NCBI RefSeq assembly: GCF_000423225.1
Contig: NZ_KE383991.1
Coordinates: 878,217 to 942,216 of the forward strand
Direction of reading: 5' to 3'
DNA: 64,000 bases
DNA from: Kaistia adipata DSM 17808
Lineage (GTDB): Bacteria > Pseudomonadota > Alphaproteobacteria > Rhizobiales > Kaistiaceae
In this document: positions 38,174 through 49,161 of the stretch, piece after piece
Numbering within the stretch: the first letter of the stretch is position 1
Layout: every line of letters begins with the position of its first letter
Notes under the pieces: model-generated
Seen by the model: only the letters and a program-made list of their open reading frames with translations
The model's database searches: none
What the model was told of the DNA's origin: nothing
Position numbers and translations under genes: made by a program

Positions 38174-38464
38174 TTATTTGAAGACGGCCTCTACGGCGCT
38201 GGCCAGCGTGGCGTCGGCGTTGCTCTTGCAATAGCCGGCGATCTTCTCGGCATTGGCGTGGGCCTTCTCGCTGTCCACCATGGTATTGCCAGCCTTGCCA
38301 TGGATATAGCCGCTCATCCACATGGCGACGCCGACAATCTTGGCGGGCGACATCGCCTCGACTTGCTTGCAGGTCAGCTTCGAGACGTCGACTTCCTTGG
38401 CCATTGCTGGGCCGGCCAATACAACACACAAAACTGCAAATGTACTTAGAAGATAGCGTGTCAT
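38174..38464 (-). CDS. HdeA/HdeB-family periplasmic protein
   Basis: This 96-residue protein has a signal peptide (MTRYLLSTFAVLCVVLAGPAMA) and a mature domain VDVSKLTCKQVEAMS...KIAGYCKSNADATLASAV. The two cysteines (in LTCKQ and GYCKS) match the disulfide of HdeA/HdeB, small acid-stress chaperones of the periplasm. Rhizobial members are widespread and their role is less certain. AGGAAAGGG lies a little upstream of the ATG. Confidence 0.85.
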   Translation of the reverse strand: MTRYLLSTFAVLCVVLAGPAMAKEVDVSKLTCKQVEAMSPAKIVGVAMWMSGYIHGKAGNTMVDSEKAHANAEKIAGYCKSNADATLASAVEAVFK

Positions 38465-38781
38465 GATCAGAGCACCCTTTCCTGGGAGCCCCCCGCCGGC
38501 CAAAATAGAGCGGCCGCGGTTCACGGTCCGATAACAAAATCGATGGTCACGCCAAATTTACCCATCACGCGGACGGAACTATATCTTAGAAATTATACCA
38601 TAGAAACAATACCGCACGTAACGCATTGACTTCCCGGATCTGCGCACGCCGGCCCGATCGAGGCTTCGGTGGAAAGCCCTCCCCGCCCGGGCGGCGCCAT
38701 CCGGTCGCCGCAGTGCCGTCGCATTGCCTGCCTAAGCAGGACGCGTCCGACACGCCATGCGAGCAGAGAACGGAGACTTCA
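38465..38781. other. divergent spacer between HdeA/B-like and SIMPL genes
   Basis: This 317-bp gap has an AT-rich core at about 38575-38615 that includes CTATATCTTAGAAATTATAC and presumably holds both promoters. No gene is supported in it. Confidence 0.4.
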
Positions 38782-39510
38782 ATGATCCGCGCGCAGTTCA
38801 TCCGCACGACCATCCTCGCCTCGACGATGATCGCAGCCCTCGCCGCGCCGGCGCTGGCGCAGCAGGCGCCGCAGCCGCCGACCCTCACCGTGTTCGGCGA
38901 CGGCATCGCGACCGCCGCGCCCGACATCGCCGTCGTCACGCTCGGCGTCGTCTCGGAGGCGGCCTCCGCCAAGGAGGCGCTCGCCGCCAACGCCACCGAC
39001 ATGACCGCCGTCATCGCCGCGATCACCGATGCCGGCATCGCCAACAAGGACATCGCCACCAGCGGCCTCTCGGTCAATCCGGTCTATTCCGATCCCTCGA
39101 AGGACCCGAACGGCCGCTCGCAGGTCACCGGCTACCGGGTGCAGAACCAGGTGACGGTCAAGATCCGCGATCTCGCCCAGTCCGGCCCGCTGCTCGACAA
39201 GGTCGTCACCGCCGGCGCCAACCGCGTCACCGGCATTGATTTCGACATCGACAAGGCCAGCGCCCTGCGCGACGAGGCGATGAAGGCGGCGATCGCCGAG
39301 GCCCGCCGCAAGGCCGAGCTGATGGCGGAGGCCGCCGGCGTCAAGCTCGGACCGATCCAGTCGGTGCAGACCAGCGAAGGCGGCGGCGTGCCGATCTTCC
39401 GCACCCAGATGGCGATGAAGGCCGACATGGCCACGCCGGTGATGGGCGGCGAGCAGCAGATCACCGCCAACGCGACGCTCGTCTACATCATCGAGCCGCT
39501 CAAGAAGTAA
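38782..39510 (+). CDS. SIMPL-domain (DUF541) secreted protein
   Basis: The 242-residue protein has a signal peptide (hydrophobic residues 9-24, cleavage after ALA) and a SIMPL domain spanning most of the rest: LTVFGDGIATAAPDIAVVTLGV, GYRVQNQVTVKIRD and a C-terminal TANATLVYIIEPLKK. The family (BP26/OMP28 of Brucella) forms periplasmic ring-like oligomers of uncertain role. CGGAGACTTC precedes the ATG. Its 3' end overlaps the convergent lipid-kinase gene by 11 bp. Confidence 0.9.
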   Translation: MIRAQFIRTTILASTMIAALAAPALAQQAPQPPTLTVFGDGIATAAPDIAVVTLGVVSEAASAKEALAANATDMTAVIAAITDAGIANKDIATSGLSVNPVYSDPSKDPNGRSQVTGYRVQNQVTVKIRDLAQSGPLLDKVVTAGANRVTGIDFDIDKASALRDEAMKAAIAEARRKAELMAEAAGVKLGPIQSVQTSEGGGVPIFRTQMAMKADMATPVMGGEQQITANATLVYIIEPLKK

Positions 39511-40474
39511 GCGGCTCCGGCGCGGGGCCGCCCGGCCCCGCCGCCATCTCCCCTGCCCTCCTCCCGGCGCCGATCGCCGGCGCGAGGACGGAAAGCGCCG
39601 CCGGCAGGCTTTCGAGCACCAGCGGCGTCGGCAATCGCGACAACTCGCCATCGACCGACAGCCAGAGGCGCGGCCGATGGCTGGTGATCGTGGCGCGCGT
39701 CACCGCGAGCGACTCGATTTCCGGGTTGTCGCGCCAGCGCCCGGCCAGGAGGTCGAGCCCGGCCTGCATGCGGCTGGCGAGCGCCGCCCCTTCCGCGAAA
39801 TGGATCTCGATCACCCCCTCGTCGAGGCGTGGCCGCTCCAGCCCGCTCGGCGACAGGCGATTGTTGCTGGCGAGCAGCGCATAGGCCTCGATCTCGCGCC
39901 GGCCACCTTCCGTCTCCAGCGTCAGCTGCAGCACGCCGGCGCGGCTGAAGGCGCGCAGCGACGAGCGCGCCACCGCGATGAAGCGCCCGAAGGGCAGGCC
40001 GCCGCCGCGATATTGCGCCCGGCCGCGCGCGACTTCCGCGAAATAGCCGAGCCCGGCCAGCGTATGGAAGACGCGCCCATTGACACTGGCGAGATCGATC
40101 CGGCGGGGCGTCGCGGCGGCGAGCGCGGCCAGCGCCGCGTCGAGCTCGGCCGGCATGCCGAGCGACTTGGCGAAGAGGTTCATCGTGCCGAGCGGCAGCA
40201 CGCCGAGGGTTCGCTCCGAGCGGCCGCGCGCCTCGACCAGCTTGCGGATCGCGTGGCCGACCGAGCCGTCGCCACCGCCGACCACGACCGTTTGCGGCCC
40301 GGATTGGGCGGCGCGGTCGATCGCCTGCAGGAAGGCGTTGCCCTCGGCGAGGATCACCTCGGCCGAGTGCCCCCGGTCGCTGAAGGCGCGCTCGACGGTC
40401 GCGCGGATCTCGGCCGGGTCGCGATCCTGGATCGTCCCGGCATGTTCGTTGAGGATGACGACGGTATCGGCCAC
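39500..40474 (-). CDS. diacylglycerol/lipid kinase-family protein
   Basis: The 324-residue cytoplasmic protein belongs to the DAGK catalytic family: VVILNEHAGTI at the start, the nucleotide-binding VVVGGGDGSVGHAI near 66-79 and LGVLPLGTMNLFAKSLGMP near 92-110. I chose the GTG at 40474 because it follows GGGGAAAG; an upstream ATG-initiated extension is arginine-rich and unlikely. It probably phosphorylates diacylglycerol or a related lipid. It converges on the SIMPL gene. Confidence 0.85.
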   Translation of the reverse strand: MADTVVILNEHAGTIQDRDPAEIRATVERAFSDRGHSAEVILAEGNAFLQAIDRAAQSGPQTVVVGGGDGSVGHAIRKLVEARGRSERTLGVLPLGTMNLFAKSLGMPAELDAALAALAAATPRRIDLASVNGRVFHTLAGLGYFAEVARGRAQYRGGGLPFGRFIAVARSSLRAFSRAGVLQLTLETEGGRREIEAYALLASNNRLSPSGLERPRLDEGVIEIHFAEGAALASRMQAGLDLLAGRWRDNPEIESLAVTRATITSHRPRLWLSVDGELSRLPTPLVLESLPAALSVLAPAIGAGRRAGEMAAGPGGPAPEPLTS

Positions 40475-40562
40475 GATCTTTCCCCGGCTGCGCCGCCTCC
40501 TAGGTGGCGCCCGCTCCCCGCCAACGCAAGCGCCGGCGCTTCGATCCACGCACGCTCGCGCA

Positions 40563-40598
40563 AAAGAAAATCCCGCCCGTTTGACGGGGCGGGATTCT
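40563..40598 (-). terminator. rho-independent terminator of carA
   Basis: On the reverse strand GAATCCCGCCC, loop, GGGCGGGATT is followed by TTCTTTT. The 10-bp stem begins 24 bp after the carA stop. Confidence 0.9.
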
Positions 40599-40620
40599 CA
40601 GAATTCAGGGATCGAAGCGA

Positions 40621-41868
40621 TCAGGCGGCGGCCTCGGGAGCCGGCTGCTCCGGCAGCGGCGCCTGGCCCTTGCGGGCGCGCATCAGATTGATGAAGCGCG
40701 TGAACAGGTAGTGGCTGTCCTCGGGGCCGGGCGAGGCCTCGGGATGGTACTGCACCGAGAAGATCGGCTTGTCCTTGACGCGCAGGCCGCAGTTCGAGCC
40801 ATCGAACAGCGAGACATGCGTCTCCTCGACGGTGTCGGGCAGCGTGGCGGAATCGACGGCGAAGCCGTGATTCATCGAGGTGATCTCGACCTTGCCGGTG
40901 GTGCGGTCCTGCACCGGATGATTGGCGCCGTGATGGCCCTGGTGCATCTTCTTGGTCTCGCCGCCGAGCGCGATGCCAAGCATCTGGTGGCCGAGGCAGA
41001 TACCAAACAGCGGCACGTCGGCAGCGATCACTTCCTTGATCGCCGGCACGGCATATTCGCCGGTCGCGGCCGGATCGCCGGGGCCGTTCGACAGGAAGAC
41101 GCCGTCGGGCTTGTACGCGAGGATGTCGGCGCCGGTCGCGCTCGCCGGCAACACGGTCACGTCGCAGCCGGCGTCGGCCAGCAGGCGCAGGATGTTGCGC
41201 TTGATGCCGTAGTCGACGGCGACGACCTTGTGCATCGGGCTTTCCTGGCGGCCATAGCCCTTGTTCCAGACCCAGCTGGTCTCGTCCCAGCGGAAGGTCT
41301 GGCCGGCGGTCACTTCCTTGGCGAGGTCCATGCCCTCGAGGCCCGGCCAGGCGGCGGCCTCCTTGGCGAGCGCGGCCCGATCGAAGGCACCGTCCGGCGC
41401 ATGGGCGATCACCGCGTTCGGCATGCCCTTGGCGCGGATCAGCGCCGTCAGGGCGCGCGTGTCGACGCCGGCGATGCCGATGATGCCGCGCGCCTTCAGC
41501 CAGGCGTCGAAATCCTTCAGCGCCCGGTAATTGGACGGGTCGGTGATGTCGGTCTTCAGCACGCAGCCGCGCACGCCCGAGGCGGCGGCGGCGTTGACCG
41601 TCTCGCTGTCCTCGTCATTGGCGCCGACATTGCCGATATGCGGGAAGGTGAAGGTGATGATCTGCCCGGCATAGGACGGATCGGTCAGGATTTCCTGGTA
41701 GCCCGTCATCGCCGTGTTGAAGCAGACTTCGCCGGTCGCCTGACCGACGGCGCCGATGCCTCGGCCCTCGATCACGGTTCCATCGGCGAGGATCAGAAGC
41801 GCGGTCGGCTTCGGCTCCGCCCAGACAGTGTCATCCGTGATTGCGTCGGTCAGCATTGTGTCGGCCAT
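40621..41868 (-). CDS. carA: carbamoyl-phosphate synthase small subunit
   Basis: CarA is the glutaminase subunit that delivers ammonia to CarB for arginine and pyrimidine synthesis. The 415-residue protein has the N-terminal CPSase_sm_chain domain (MTGYQEILTDPSYAGQIITF) and a class I amidotransferase domain with nucleophile Cys in FGICLGHQ and the His/Glu pair in VQYHPEASPGP. A tail rich in Pro/Ala extends the C-terminus. The ATG at 41868 was chosen; a downstream ATG (MLTD) is possible. It is divergent from yqeY; carB is 13 kb away. Confidence 0.96.
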   Translation of the reverse strand: MADTMLTDAITDDTVWAEPKPTALLILADGTVIEGRGIGAVGQATGEVCFNTAMTGYQEILTDPSYAGQIITFTFPHIGNVGANDEDSETVNAAAASGVRGCVLKTDITDPSNYRALKDFDAWLKARGIIGIAGVDTRALTALIRAKGMPNAVIAHAPDGAFDRAALAKEAAAWPGLEGMDLAKEVTAGQTFRWDETSWVWNKGYGRQESPMHKVVAVDYGIKRNILRLLADAGCDVTVLPASATGADILAYKPDGVFLSNGPGDPAATGEYAVPAIKEVIAADVPLFGICLGHQMLGIALGGETKKMHQGHHGANHPVQDRTTGKVEITSMNHGFAVDSATLPDTVEETHVSLFDGSNCGLRVKDKPIFSVQYHPEASPGPEDSHYLFTRFINLMRARKGQAPLPEQPAPEAAA

Positions 41869-42104
41869 GGTCAATCCGCTGGTCTCGATGGTGGTCGGGC
41901 GCCGTGCTCATGCCACACAAAAACGCAGCGGACCTCCAAGATCCACCGCCACGCGCCCATTTGGCGGGAAACTAGGTCAAGCAAGCGCCCCCGTCAACCC
42001 GCCAGTCGAAATGCAAAAGTTATATATTTCAATGCGTTAGAGTTGGTGCGCTTGAAGGCCGCGCCGAGTTTCTCTATGGTGCAACCCCTTCAAGGAGAAT
42101 GACG

Positions 42105-42557
42105 ATGCGCGACACGATCAATGCAGCCCTCAAAGCAGCGACGCTCGCCAAGGACAAGGGCCGTACCGGAACGCTGCGCCTGATCGCCGCCGCGATCAAG
42201 GATCGCGACATCGCGGCCCGTGGCGCGGGCACCGGCGAGGCGACCGATTCCGAACTGATCGACCTGCTCGCCAAGATGGTGAAACAGCGCCTCGAGTCGG
42301 CGAAGATCTACGACGACAACGGCCGCCCCGAGCTCGCCGCGCAGGAGCGCGCCGAGATCGCCGTCATCGAGGAATACCTGCCGAAGCAGCTCGGCGAGTC
42401 GGAAGCCAAGGCCGCGATCGAGAAGATCATCGCCGAGACCGGCGCCTCCGGCATCCGCGACATGGGCAAGGTGATGGCCGAGCTGAAGGCCCGCCACGCC
42501 GGCCAGATGGACTTCTCCAAGGCGAGTGCCGCCGTCAAGGCAGCGCTCGCCGGCTAG
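42105..42557 (+). CDS. yqeY: GatB/YqeY domain-containing protein
   Basis: The 150-residue protein is a stand-alone YqeY domain with MRDTINAALKAATLAKDKGR at the start and the LPKQLGESEAKAAIEKIIAE region, like the tail of the amidotransferase subunit GatB. A tRNA-related role is presumed. AAGGAG is 7 bases before the ATG at 42105; the ATG at 42099 is too close to it. Position between carA and dnaG is conserved in alphaproteobacteria. Confidence 0.93.
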   Translation: MRDTINAALKAATLAKDKGRTGTLRLIAAAIKDRDIAARGAGTGEATDSELIDLLAKMVKQRLESAKIYDDNGRPELAAQERAEIAVIEEYLPKQLGESEAKAAIEKIIAETGASGIRDMGKVMAELKARHAGQMDFSKASAAVKAALAG

Positions 42558-42566
42558 GACGCGACC

Positions 42567-43532
42567 ATGGAACTGCCGCCGGCGCTTCGCGATGCCGTCG
42601 ATGCCGCGCTCGAAGGATCCTCGGTGGCGGCGCTGGCGGAAGCGTCGGCGCGGCTCACCGAGCGCTATCGCGGCGAGGTCCGCGACGGTCGCTTCCACGT
42701 CTCCGAGGACGACGCGGCGCGCGCCTATCTGGCGGCGCGGCTGCCGGCGACCTTCGCCGCCGTGCGCGCGGCGATGGCCGCCGTCGAGGAACGGATGCCG
42801 GACTTCGCGCCGAGAAGCCTGCTCGACCTCGGCGCCGGCCCCGGCACGGCGCTGTGGGCGGCGCACGACACCTGGGCGAGCCTCGACGACGCGCTGATGA
42901 TCGAGGGCAGCGCCGCCATGCGGCGCTGGGGCGAACGCCTCGCGGCGGCGGCGCCGCCTTTCGCCCGTGCCTGGCGCGACCTCGATTTCGCCCGCGGGCT
43001 CGGCGCACAGGACAAGCGCGACCTCGTCACCATCGCCTATGTGCTGGACGAACTGGAGGATGCCGCCCGCGCCGCGCTCGTCGAGACGGCATGGGCCGCG
43101 ACCGGATCGCTGCTCCTGATCGTCGAGCCGGGAACGCCGGCCGGCTGGCAACGCATCCTCGACGCCAGGGCCCGGCTCCTCGACGCCGGCGCGCATGTGA
43201 TCGCGCCCTGCGCGCACGAAGCCCCCTGCCCGATCGTCCCGCCCGACTGGTGCCATTTCTCCCGCCGCGTGGCGCGCACGAAGATCCATCTGCGCAGCAA
43301 GGGAGCCGTGGTGCCGTTCGAGGACGAGAAGTTCATCTATCTCGCCGCCGCGCGCGAGCCCGCCCCCCGTGCAGCCCGCGTGCTGGCGCCGCCCAGGGCC
43401 TCCAGCGGCAAGGTCGGCCTGAAACTCTGCCTGCCCTCGGGCGCGGTCGAGAACCGGCTCGTCACCAAGCGCGAGGGGGAACTTTTCAAGACGGCCCGCC
43501 GCCTCGACTGGGGCGACGCGCTGGAACTCTGA
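42567..43532 (+). CDS. Rsm22-family SAM-dependent methyltransferase-like protein
   Basis: The 321-residue protein has a SAM-binding Rossmann motif SLLDLGAGPGTALWAA near 93-108, the DELEDAARAALVETAW helix and the cysteine-containing segment CAHEAPCPIVPPDWCHF near 212-228 typical of Rsm22 family members, which are linked to (mito)ribosomal small-subunit assembly. Whether it methylates RNA is unknown. It starts 9 bp after yqeY, so the two are co-transcribed, upstream of dnaG. Confidence 0.85.
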   Translation: MELPPALRDAVDAALEGSSVAALAEASARLTERYRGEVRDGRFHVSEDDAARAYLAARLPATFAAVRAAMAAVEERMPDFAPRSLLDLGAGPGTALWAAHDTWASLDDALMIEGSAAMRRWGERLAAAAPPFARAWRDLDFARGLGAQDKRDLVTIAYVLDELEDAARAALVETAWAATGSLLLIVEPGTPAGWQRILDARARLLDAGAHVIAPCAHEAPCPIVPPDWCHFSRRVARTKIHLRSKGAVVPFEDEKFIYLAAAREPAPRAARVLAPPRASSGKVGLKLCLPSGAVENRLVTKREGELFKTARRLDWGDALEL

Positions 43533-43647
43533 CGAAAGCTGCCTGCGCCAACAGGCCGCCCTGCATAGCGGGCATAAATCCCTCTCCGCCTTTGCCCTTC
43601 GACCTGGCGGGCCCTACATTGGTGGGTCAGCATCACACCGGGGTCCA

Positions 43648-45597
43648 ATGCGCTTCTCGCCTTCCTTTCTCGACGAAATCCGCGCCAGGCTGCCGATCTC
43701 CTCGATCGTCGGCCGGCGTGTGACGTGGGATCGGCGCAAGTCGCAGCCGCAAAAGGGTGATTTCTGGGCCTGCTGCCCGTTCCATGGCGAGAAATCGCCC
43801 TCGTTCCACGCCGAGGACCGCAAGGGCCGCTACCACTGCTTCGGCTGCGGCGAGTCCGGCGACCACTTCACCTTCCTGACCAAGCTGGAAGGGCTCTCCT
43901 TCCCGGAAGCCGTCGAGCGCCTGGCGATCGAGGCCGGCGTGCCGATGCCGGCGCGCGACGTCCGCGCCGAGGAGGAGGAGCGCAAGCGCGCCTCGCTGCA
44001 CGAGGTGATGGAGCTCGCCTGCCGCTTCTTCCAGGACGGGCTGCAATCGCGCGACGGCGCCGGGGCGCGCGGCTACCTGAACGGGCGCGCGCTCGGCCCC
44101 GACATCCAGCAGCGCTTCCGCCTCGGCTATGCCCGGCAGAGCCGCAACGCGCTGAAGGAATTCCTCGCCTCGAAGGGGGTGCCGCACGAGGACATGGTCG
44201 CCACCGGCCTGCTGATCGCGGGCGACGACATCCCCGTCTCCTATGATCGCTTCCGCGACCGCGTGATGTTCCCGATCACCGATTTCCGCGGCCGCATCGT
44301 CGCCTTCGGCGGCCGCGCGCTCTCGCCCGACGCGCAGGCGAAATATCTGAACTCGCCGGAGACGGTGCTCTTCCGCAAGGGCGACCTGCTCTACAACGGC
44401 TTCGAGGCGCGCAAGGCCGCGCAGAGCGCCGGCACGCTGATCACCGTCGAGGGCTATGTCGACGTCATCGCCATGGCGACGGCGGGCTTTGGCCATACGG
44501 TGGCGCCGCTCGGCACGGCGCTGACGGAGCGACAGCTCGAGCTGCTCTGGCGCATGACGCCGGAGCCGATCCTCTGCTTCGACGGCGACAAGGCCGGCCT
44601 GCGCGCCGCCTATCGCGCCGCCGACCTGGCGCTCGCCGCGCTGAAGCCCGGCAAGACGGTGCGCTTCGCCCTGCTACCGGAGGGCCAGGACCCGGACGAC
44701 CTGATCCGCTCGGCCGGGCGCGAGGCCATGATGCAGGTGCTCGCTTCCGCCCGGCCGCTCTTCGACATGGTCTGGACGCGCGAGACCAGCGGCGGCGATT
44801 TCGAGACGCCGGAGCGACGCGCGGCGCTGGAGGCGCGGCTGCGCGAGATCGCCAAGACCGTCACCGACGAGAGCATTCGCCATCACTACGAGCAGGCCTT
44901 CGCCGAGCGGGCGCGCGATTTCTTCGGCTATGGCCAGAAGGGCGGCGGTCGCCAGCCGCGCGGCGGCGGTCAGCGTCGCGAGGGCGGACGCGGCGGCATG
45001 GGCGCGGGAGCCGGGGCTGGACGGCCGGTCCGGCAGCCGCCGCCGGTCATTTCCGAGAGCCTGAAGCGCGCGACGACCCTGGCCGGGCGGGTGCAGCCGC
45101 CGCTGCGCGAGGTGGTGCTGGTGATGACCATGGCCAACCATCCGAACCTGGTGCCGGACCACCTGGAGGAATTCGCGCAGATCGAGTTGACGAATCGCGA
45201 ACTTGACTCTCTTCGCACGCAAATCCTAGAGATTGCCGCCGATGATCCGCATGTCGACAGCGGGGGGCTGCGCGGCCGCCTGATGTCGACGCGGTTCGGC
45301 GACCTGATCGAAAAGCTCGACCTGCAGCTCGAGCGTTGCGGCAATTGGCAGGCAAAGGCGGATGCGGCGGAGCGTGACGCAGCGGATGGTTGGATGCAGG
45401 CGCTAACCTTGCACAGGAAGGCGCGAACGTTACATAAGGAACTCAGGGATGCCGAGGCAGCGCTAGCGACCGATCCCAGCGACGCCAACTTGGCGAAGAT
45501 GATCGACATCCAGAACCAGATGGCCAACAGCGATGGAACCGAGGCTCTGATCGAAGGCTTCGGACTGAGTTCGGGCCGACGGATGCAATCGATGTAG
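43648..45597 (+). CDS. dnaG: DNA primase
   Basis: DnaG makes RNA primers at the replication fork. The 649-residue protein has the N-terminal zinc ribbon (C43-H46 in CPFH, C64 and C67 in CFGC), the catalytic TOPRIM domain (ITVEGYVDVIAMATAG near 264 and CFDGDKAGLRAAYRA near 310) and a C-terminal helicase-binding region. A Gly/Arg-rich linker lies near 430-465. It precedes rpoD by 178 bp, the conserved alphaproteobacterial macromolecular-synthesis arrangement without rpsU. Confidence 0.97.
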   Translation: MRFSPSFLDEIRARLPISSIVGRRVTWDRRKSQPQKGDFWACCPFHGEKSPSFHAEDRKGRYHCFGCGESGDHFTFLTKLEGLSFPEAVERLAIEAGVPMPARDVRAEEEERKRASLHEVMELACRFFQDGLQSRDGAGARGYLNGRALGPDIQQRFRLGYARQSRNALKEFLASKGVPHEDMVATGLLIAGDDIPVSYDRFRDRVMFPITDFRGRIVAFGGRALSPDAQAKYLNSPETVLFRKGDLLYNGFEARKAAQSAGTLITVEGYVDVIAMATAGFGHTVAPLGTALTERQLELLWRMTPEPILCFDGDKAGLRAAYRAADLALAALKPGKTVRFALLPEGQDPDDLIRSAGREAMMQVLASARPLFDMVWTRETSGGDFETPERRAALEARLREIAKTVTDESIRHHYEQAFAERARDFFGYGQKGGGRQPRGGGQRREGGRGGMGAGAGAGRPVRQPPPVISESLKRATTLAGRVQPPLREVVLVMTMANHPNLVPDHLEEFAQIELTNRELDSLRTQILEIAADDPHVDSGGLRGRLMSTRFGDLIEKLDLQLERCGNWQAKADAAERDAADGWMQALTLHRKARTLHKELRDAEAALATDPSDANLAKMIDIQNQMANSDGTEALIEGFGLSSGRRMQSM

Positions 45598-45775
45598 GAA
45601 CCGCTCACCCTGTGGGCGGCGTAAGGTTAAGCGGGCCTTAAGACTAGAAAGCCTATGAGTCGGACGACCGACGGCGCGAGAAAAATCTCCTGCTGTCTCT
45701 AGGATTTACCGGCAAAGGCCAGCGCGACGGACGTGCACCGTCTGGCGCGAGGCGTTTGCCAAGACGGAGAACAGA

Positions 45776-47767
<1,992 letters not shown>

Positions 47768-47795
47768 TCGTCCGAGACCGGACTTCCGCTCATCC

Positions 47796-47826
47796 AAAGG
47801 GGCCGCTCGCGAGAGCGGCCCTTTTA
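47796..47826 (+). terminator. rho-independent terminator of rpoD
   Basis: GGGCCGCTC, loop GCGA, GAGCGGCCC followed by TTTTAT; the 9-bp stem begins 33 bp after the rpoD stop. Confidence 0.93.
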
Positions 47827-47841
47827 TCTTAGGATGCCGAC

Positions 47842-48432
47842 ATGAACGTGCGCGCGATCCTCGAAAACGCCGATCTCCCCCGCCGTGGCTTCACGGTGAA
47901 GGAGGTCGAGCGCATGAGCGAGGTCGGCCTGCTCCGCGCGGAAGAACGGGTCGAGCTGATCGGGGGGGAGCTCATTCCGATGAATCCCAAGGGCAGCCGG
48001 CACGAGGTGCTGAAGGCGCGACTGCTCCGGCAGTGGTATCGCGTGGCACCCGACTCGATCGAACTCATTCCCGAGACAACGTTCCGTCTCGCGATCGACA
48101 CCTATCTCGAGCCCGATGTCGTGATCTTCGACCGCGCCGTCGGGATCCAGCGGCTCGACGGCGGCAACGCCCTGCTGGCGGTCGAACTATCGGACTCGTC
48201 GCTCGGCTTCGATCTCGGCCCGAAAGCCCTCGTCTACGCCCATTTCGGCATTCGCGAGCTCTGGGTGATCGACGCGGTCGCCAACGTCATCCACGTCCAT
48301 CGCGATCCCGCCGACGGACGCTATCAATCGATCACGCCCTGGAGCGCCGACGATCTCGTCGTGCCGGCCTTCGCGCCCACCGCCTTCGCGCTGCGGCTCG
48401 CCGACCTCGACCTCGGCGAGGGATCGCGCTAA
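47842..48432 (+). CDS. Uma2-family (DUF820) putative endonuclease
   Basis: The 196-residue protein has the DUF820/Uma2 pattern of the PD-(D/E)XK nuclease superfamily: RVELIGGELIPM with Glu near 40, LEPDVVIFDR near 93 and LLAVELSDSSLGFDLGPKALVYAHFGIRELWVIDA near 115-149. Uma2 proteins are abundant in cyanobacteria and scattered elsewhere; nuclease activity is predicted, with the biological role unknown. AGGATGCCGAC precedes the ATG. It sits just behind the rpoD terminator. Confidence 0.88.
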   Translation: MNVRAILENADLPRRGFTVKEVERMSEVGLLRAEERVELIGGELIPMNPKGSRHEVLKARLLRQWYRVAPDSIELIPETTFRLAIDTYLEPDVVIFDRAVGIQRLDGGNALLAVELSDSSLGFDLGPKALVYAHFGIRELWVIDAVANVIHVHRDPADGRYQSITPWSADDLVVPAFAPTAFALRLADLDLGEGSR

Positions 48433-48467
48433 GCCTCGGTCAAGGACATCAGCAAGAAGGTCAAGCC

Positions 48468-48758
48468 ATGTCGTTCCTGAAGAAGCTGTTTGGCGGTGGC
48501 GGCGGCTCCAGCGCCGCCGAGGCCAAGAGCGAGGCGACCGAGTACAAGGGCTACAACATCCGCCCCGCGCCCTTCTCCGAGGGCGGCCAGTACAAGACCG
48601 CCGGCTTCATCGAGAAGACGATCGACGGCGTGGAGAAGTCCTACCGCTTCGTGCGCGTCGATTCGCACACGAGCCGCGACGCCGCCGCCGACTTCGCCAT
48701 CGTCAAGGGCAAGCAGATCATCGACGAGCAGGGCGACCGGATCTTCGACGCCAACTGA
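48468..48758 (+). CDS. HlyU-family protein
   Basis: This 96-residue protein starts MSFLKKLFGGGGG, has a flexible Gly/Ala stretch, then the HlyU domain EYKGYNIRPAPFSEGGQYKTA and RFVRVDSHTSRDAAADFAI. HlyU-domain proteins are annotated as transcriptional activators after Vibrio HlyU, but alphaproteobacterial members lack a visible DNA-binding motif, so the role is uncertain. It is 35 bp after the Uma2 gene. Confidence 0.85.
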   Translation: MSFLKKLFGGGGGSSAAEAKSEATEYKGYNIRPAPFSEGGQYKTAGFIEKTIDGVEKSYRFVRVDSHTSRDAAADFAIVKGKQIIDEQGDRIFDAN

Positions 48759-48803
48759 GGCATCGATGCCGGCGGAACGGGTCGCCGGCCTCCCCATACG
48801 CGA

Positions 48804-48960
48804 CCATCATCCTGAGTGTCTGGCCCGAAATGCGGGGGACACTCTACTTTCACCTCTCCCTGAGGGAGAGGTGAAGGGAAGGCGGCGTGGCGGGCCTTGT
48901 CCAATTACGGGCCAGACACTGAGGTGCCAGGCACAGCCGGGCCTCGAAGGAGGGTCCAGG
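48804..48960. repeat. dispersed ATCATCCTGAGGTGC repeat, copy A, split by a small insertion
   Basis: Copy A reads CCATCATCCTGAG (48804-48816), is interrupted by the 102-bp element, and resumes as GTGC then GCCTCGAAGGAGGGTCCAG (48941-48959). Copy B, uninterrupted and inverted, is at 49021-49070. Removing the insertion restores CCATCATCCTGAGGTGC, the same 17 bases as copy B. The whole 403-bp gap (48759-49161) holds repeats and no gene. Confidence 0.75.
48817..48918. mobile_element. MITE-like element with 11-bp inverted ends
   Basis: The ends TGTCTGGCCCG (48817-48827) and CGGGCCAGACA (48908-48918) are exact reverse complements, extending to 14 of 15 with one mismatch. CTGAG flanks both sides (48812-48816 and 48919-48923), a 5-bp target-site duplication. 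The 102-bp body has no coding capacity but contains the palindrome TTCACCTCTCCC...GGGAGAGGTGAA (48849-48875), shared with the R1 repeats. It is inserted in copy A of another repeat. The mobilising transposase is not in the window. Confidence 0.7.
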
Positions 48961-49020
48961 TAATACCCTGATCGGGCGGCCTCCGCGGGGCGTCCGAACC
49001 TTCTTTTCAGCCCGCCACTC

Positions 49021-49070
49021 CGCTGGATCCTCCTTCGAGGCTTCGCTCGCGCGAAGCACCTCAGGATGAT
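49021..49070 (-). repeat. dispersed ATCATCCTGAGGTGC repeat, copy B
   Basis: Read on the reverse strand: CCATCATCCTGAGGTGC, an inner hairpin GCTTCGCGCGAGCGAAGC, then CTCGAAGGAGGATCCAG. It is inverted relative to copy A, so the two could form a large stem of 17-19 bp arms. Confidence 0.75.
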
Positions 49071-49161
49071 GGCGGAGCGGAAGGAGTGAGCCGCCCCAAA
49101 GACGCCTCCATGAAAAAAGCCGGCCGCGAGATCGCGGCCGGCTTTTCTGTCATTTCGCCCC

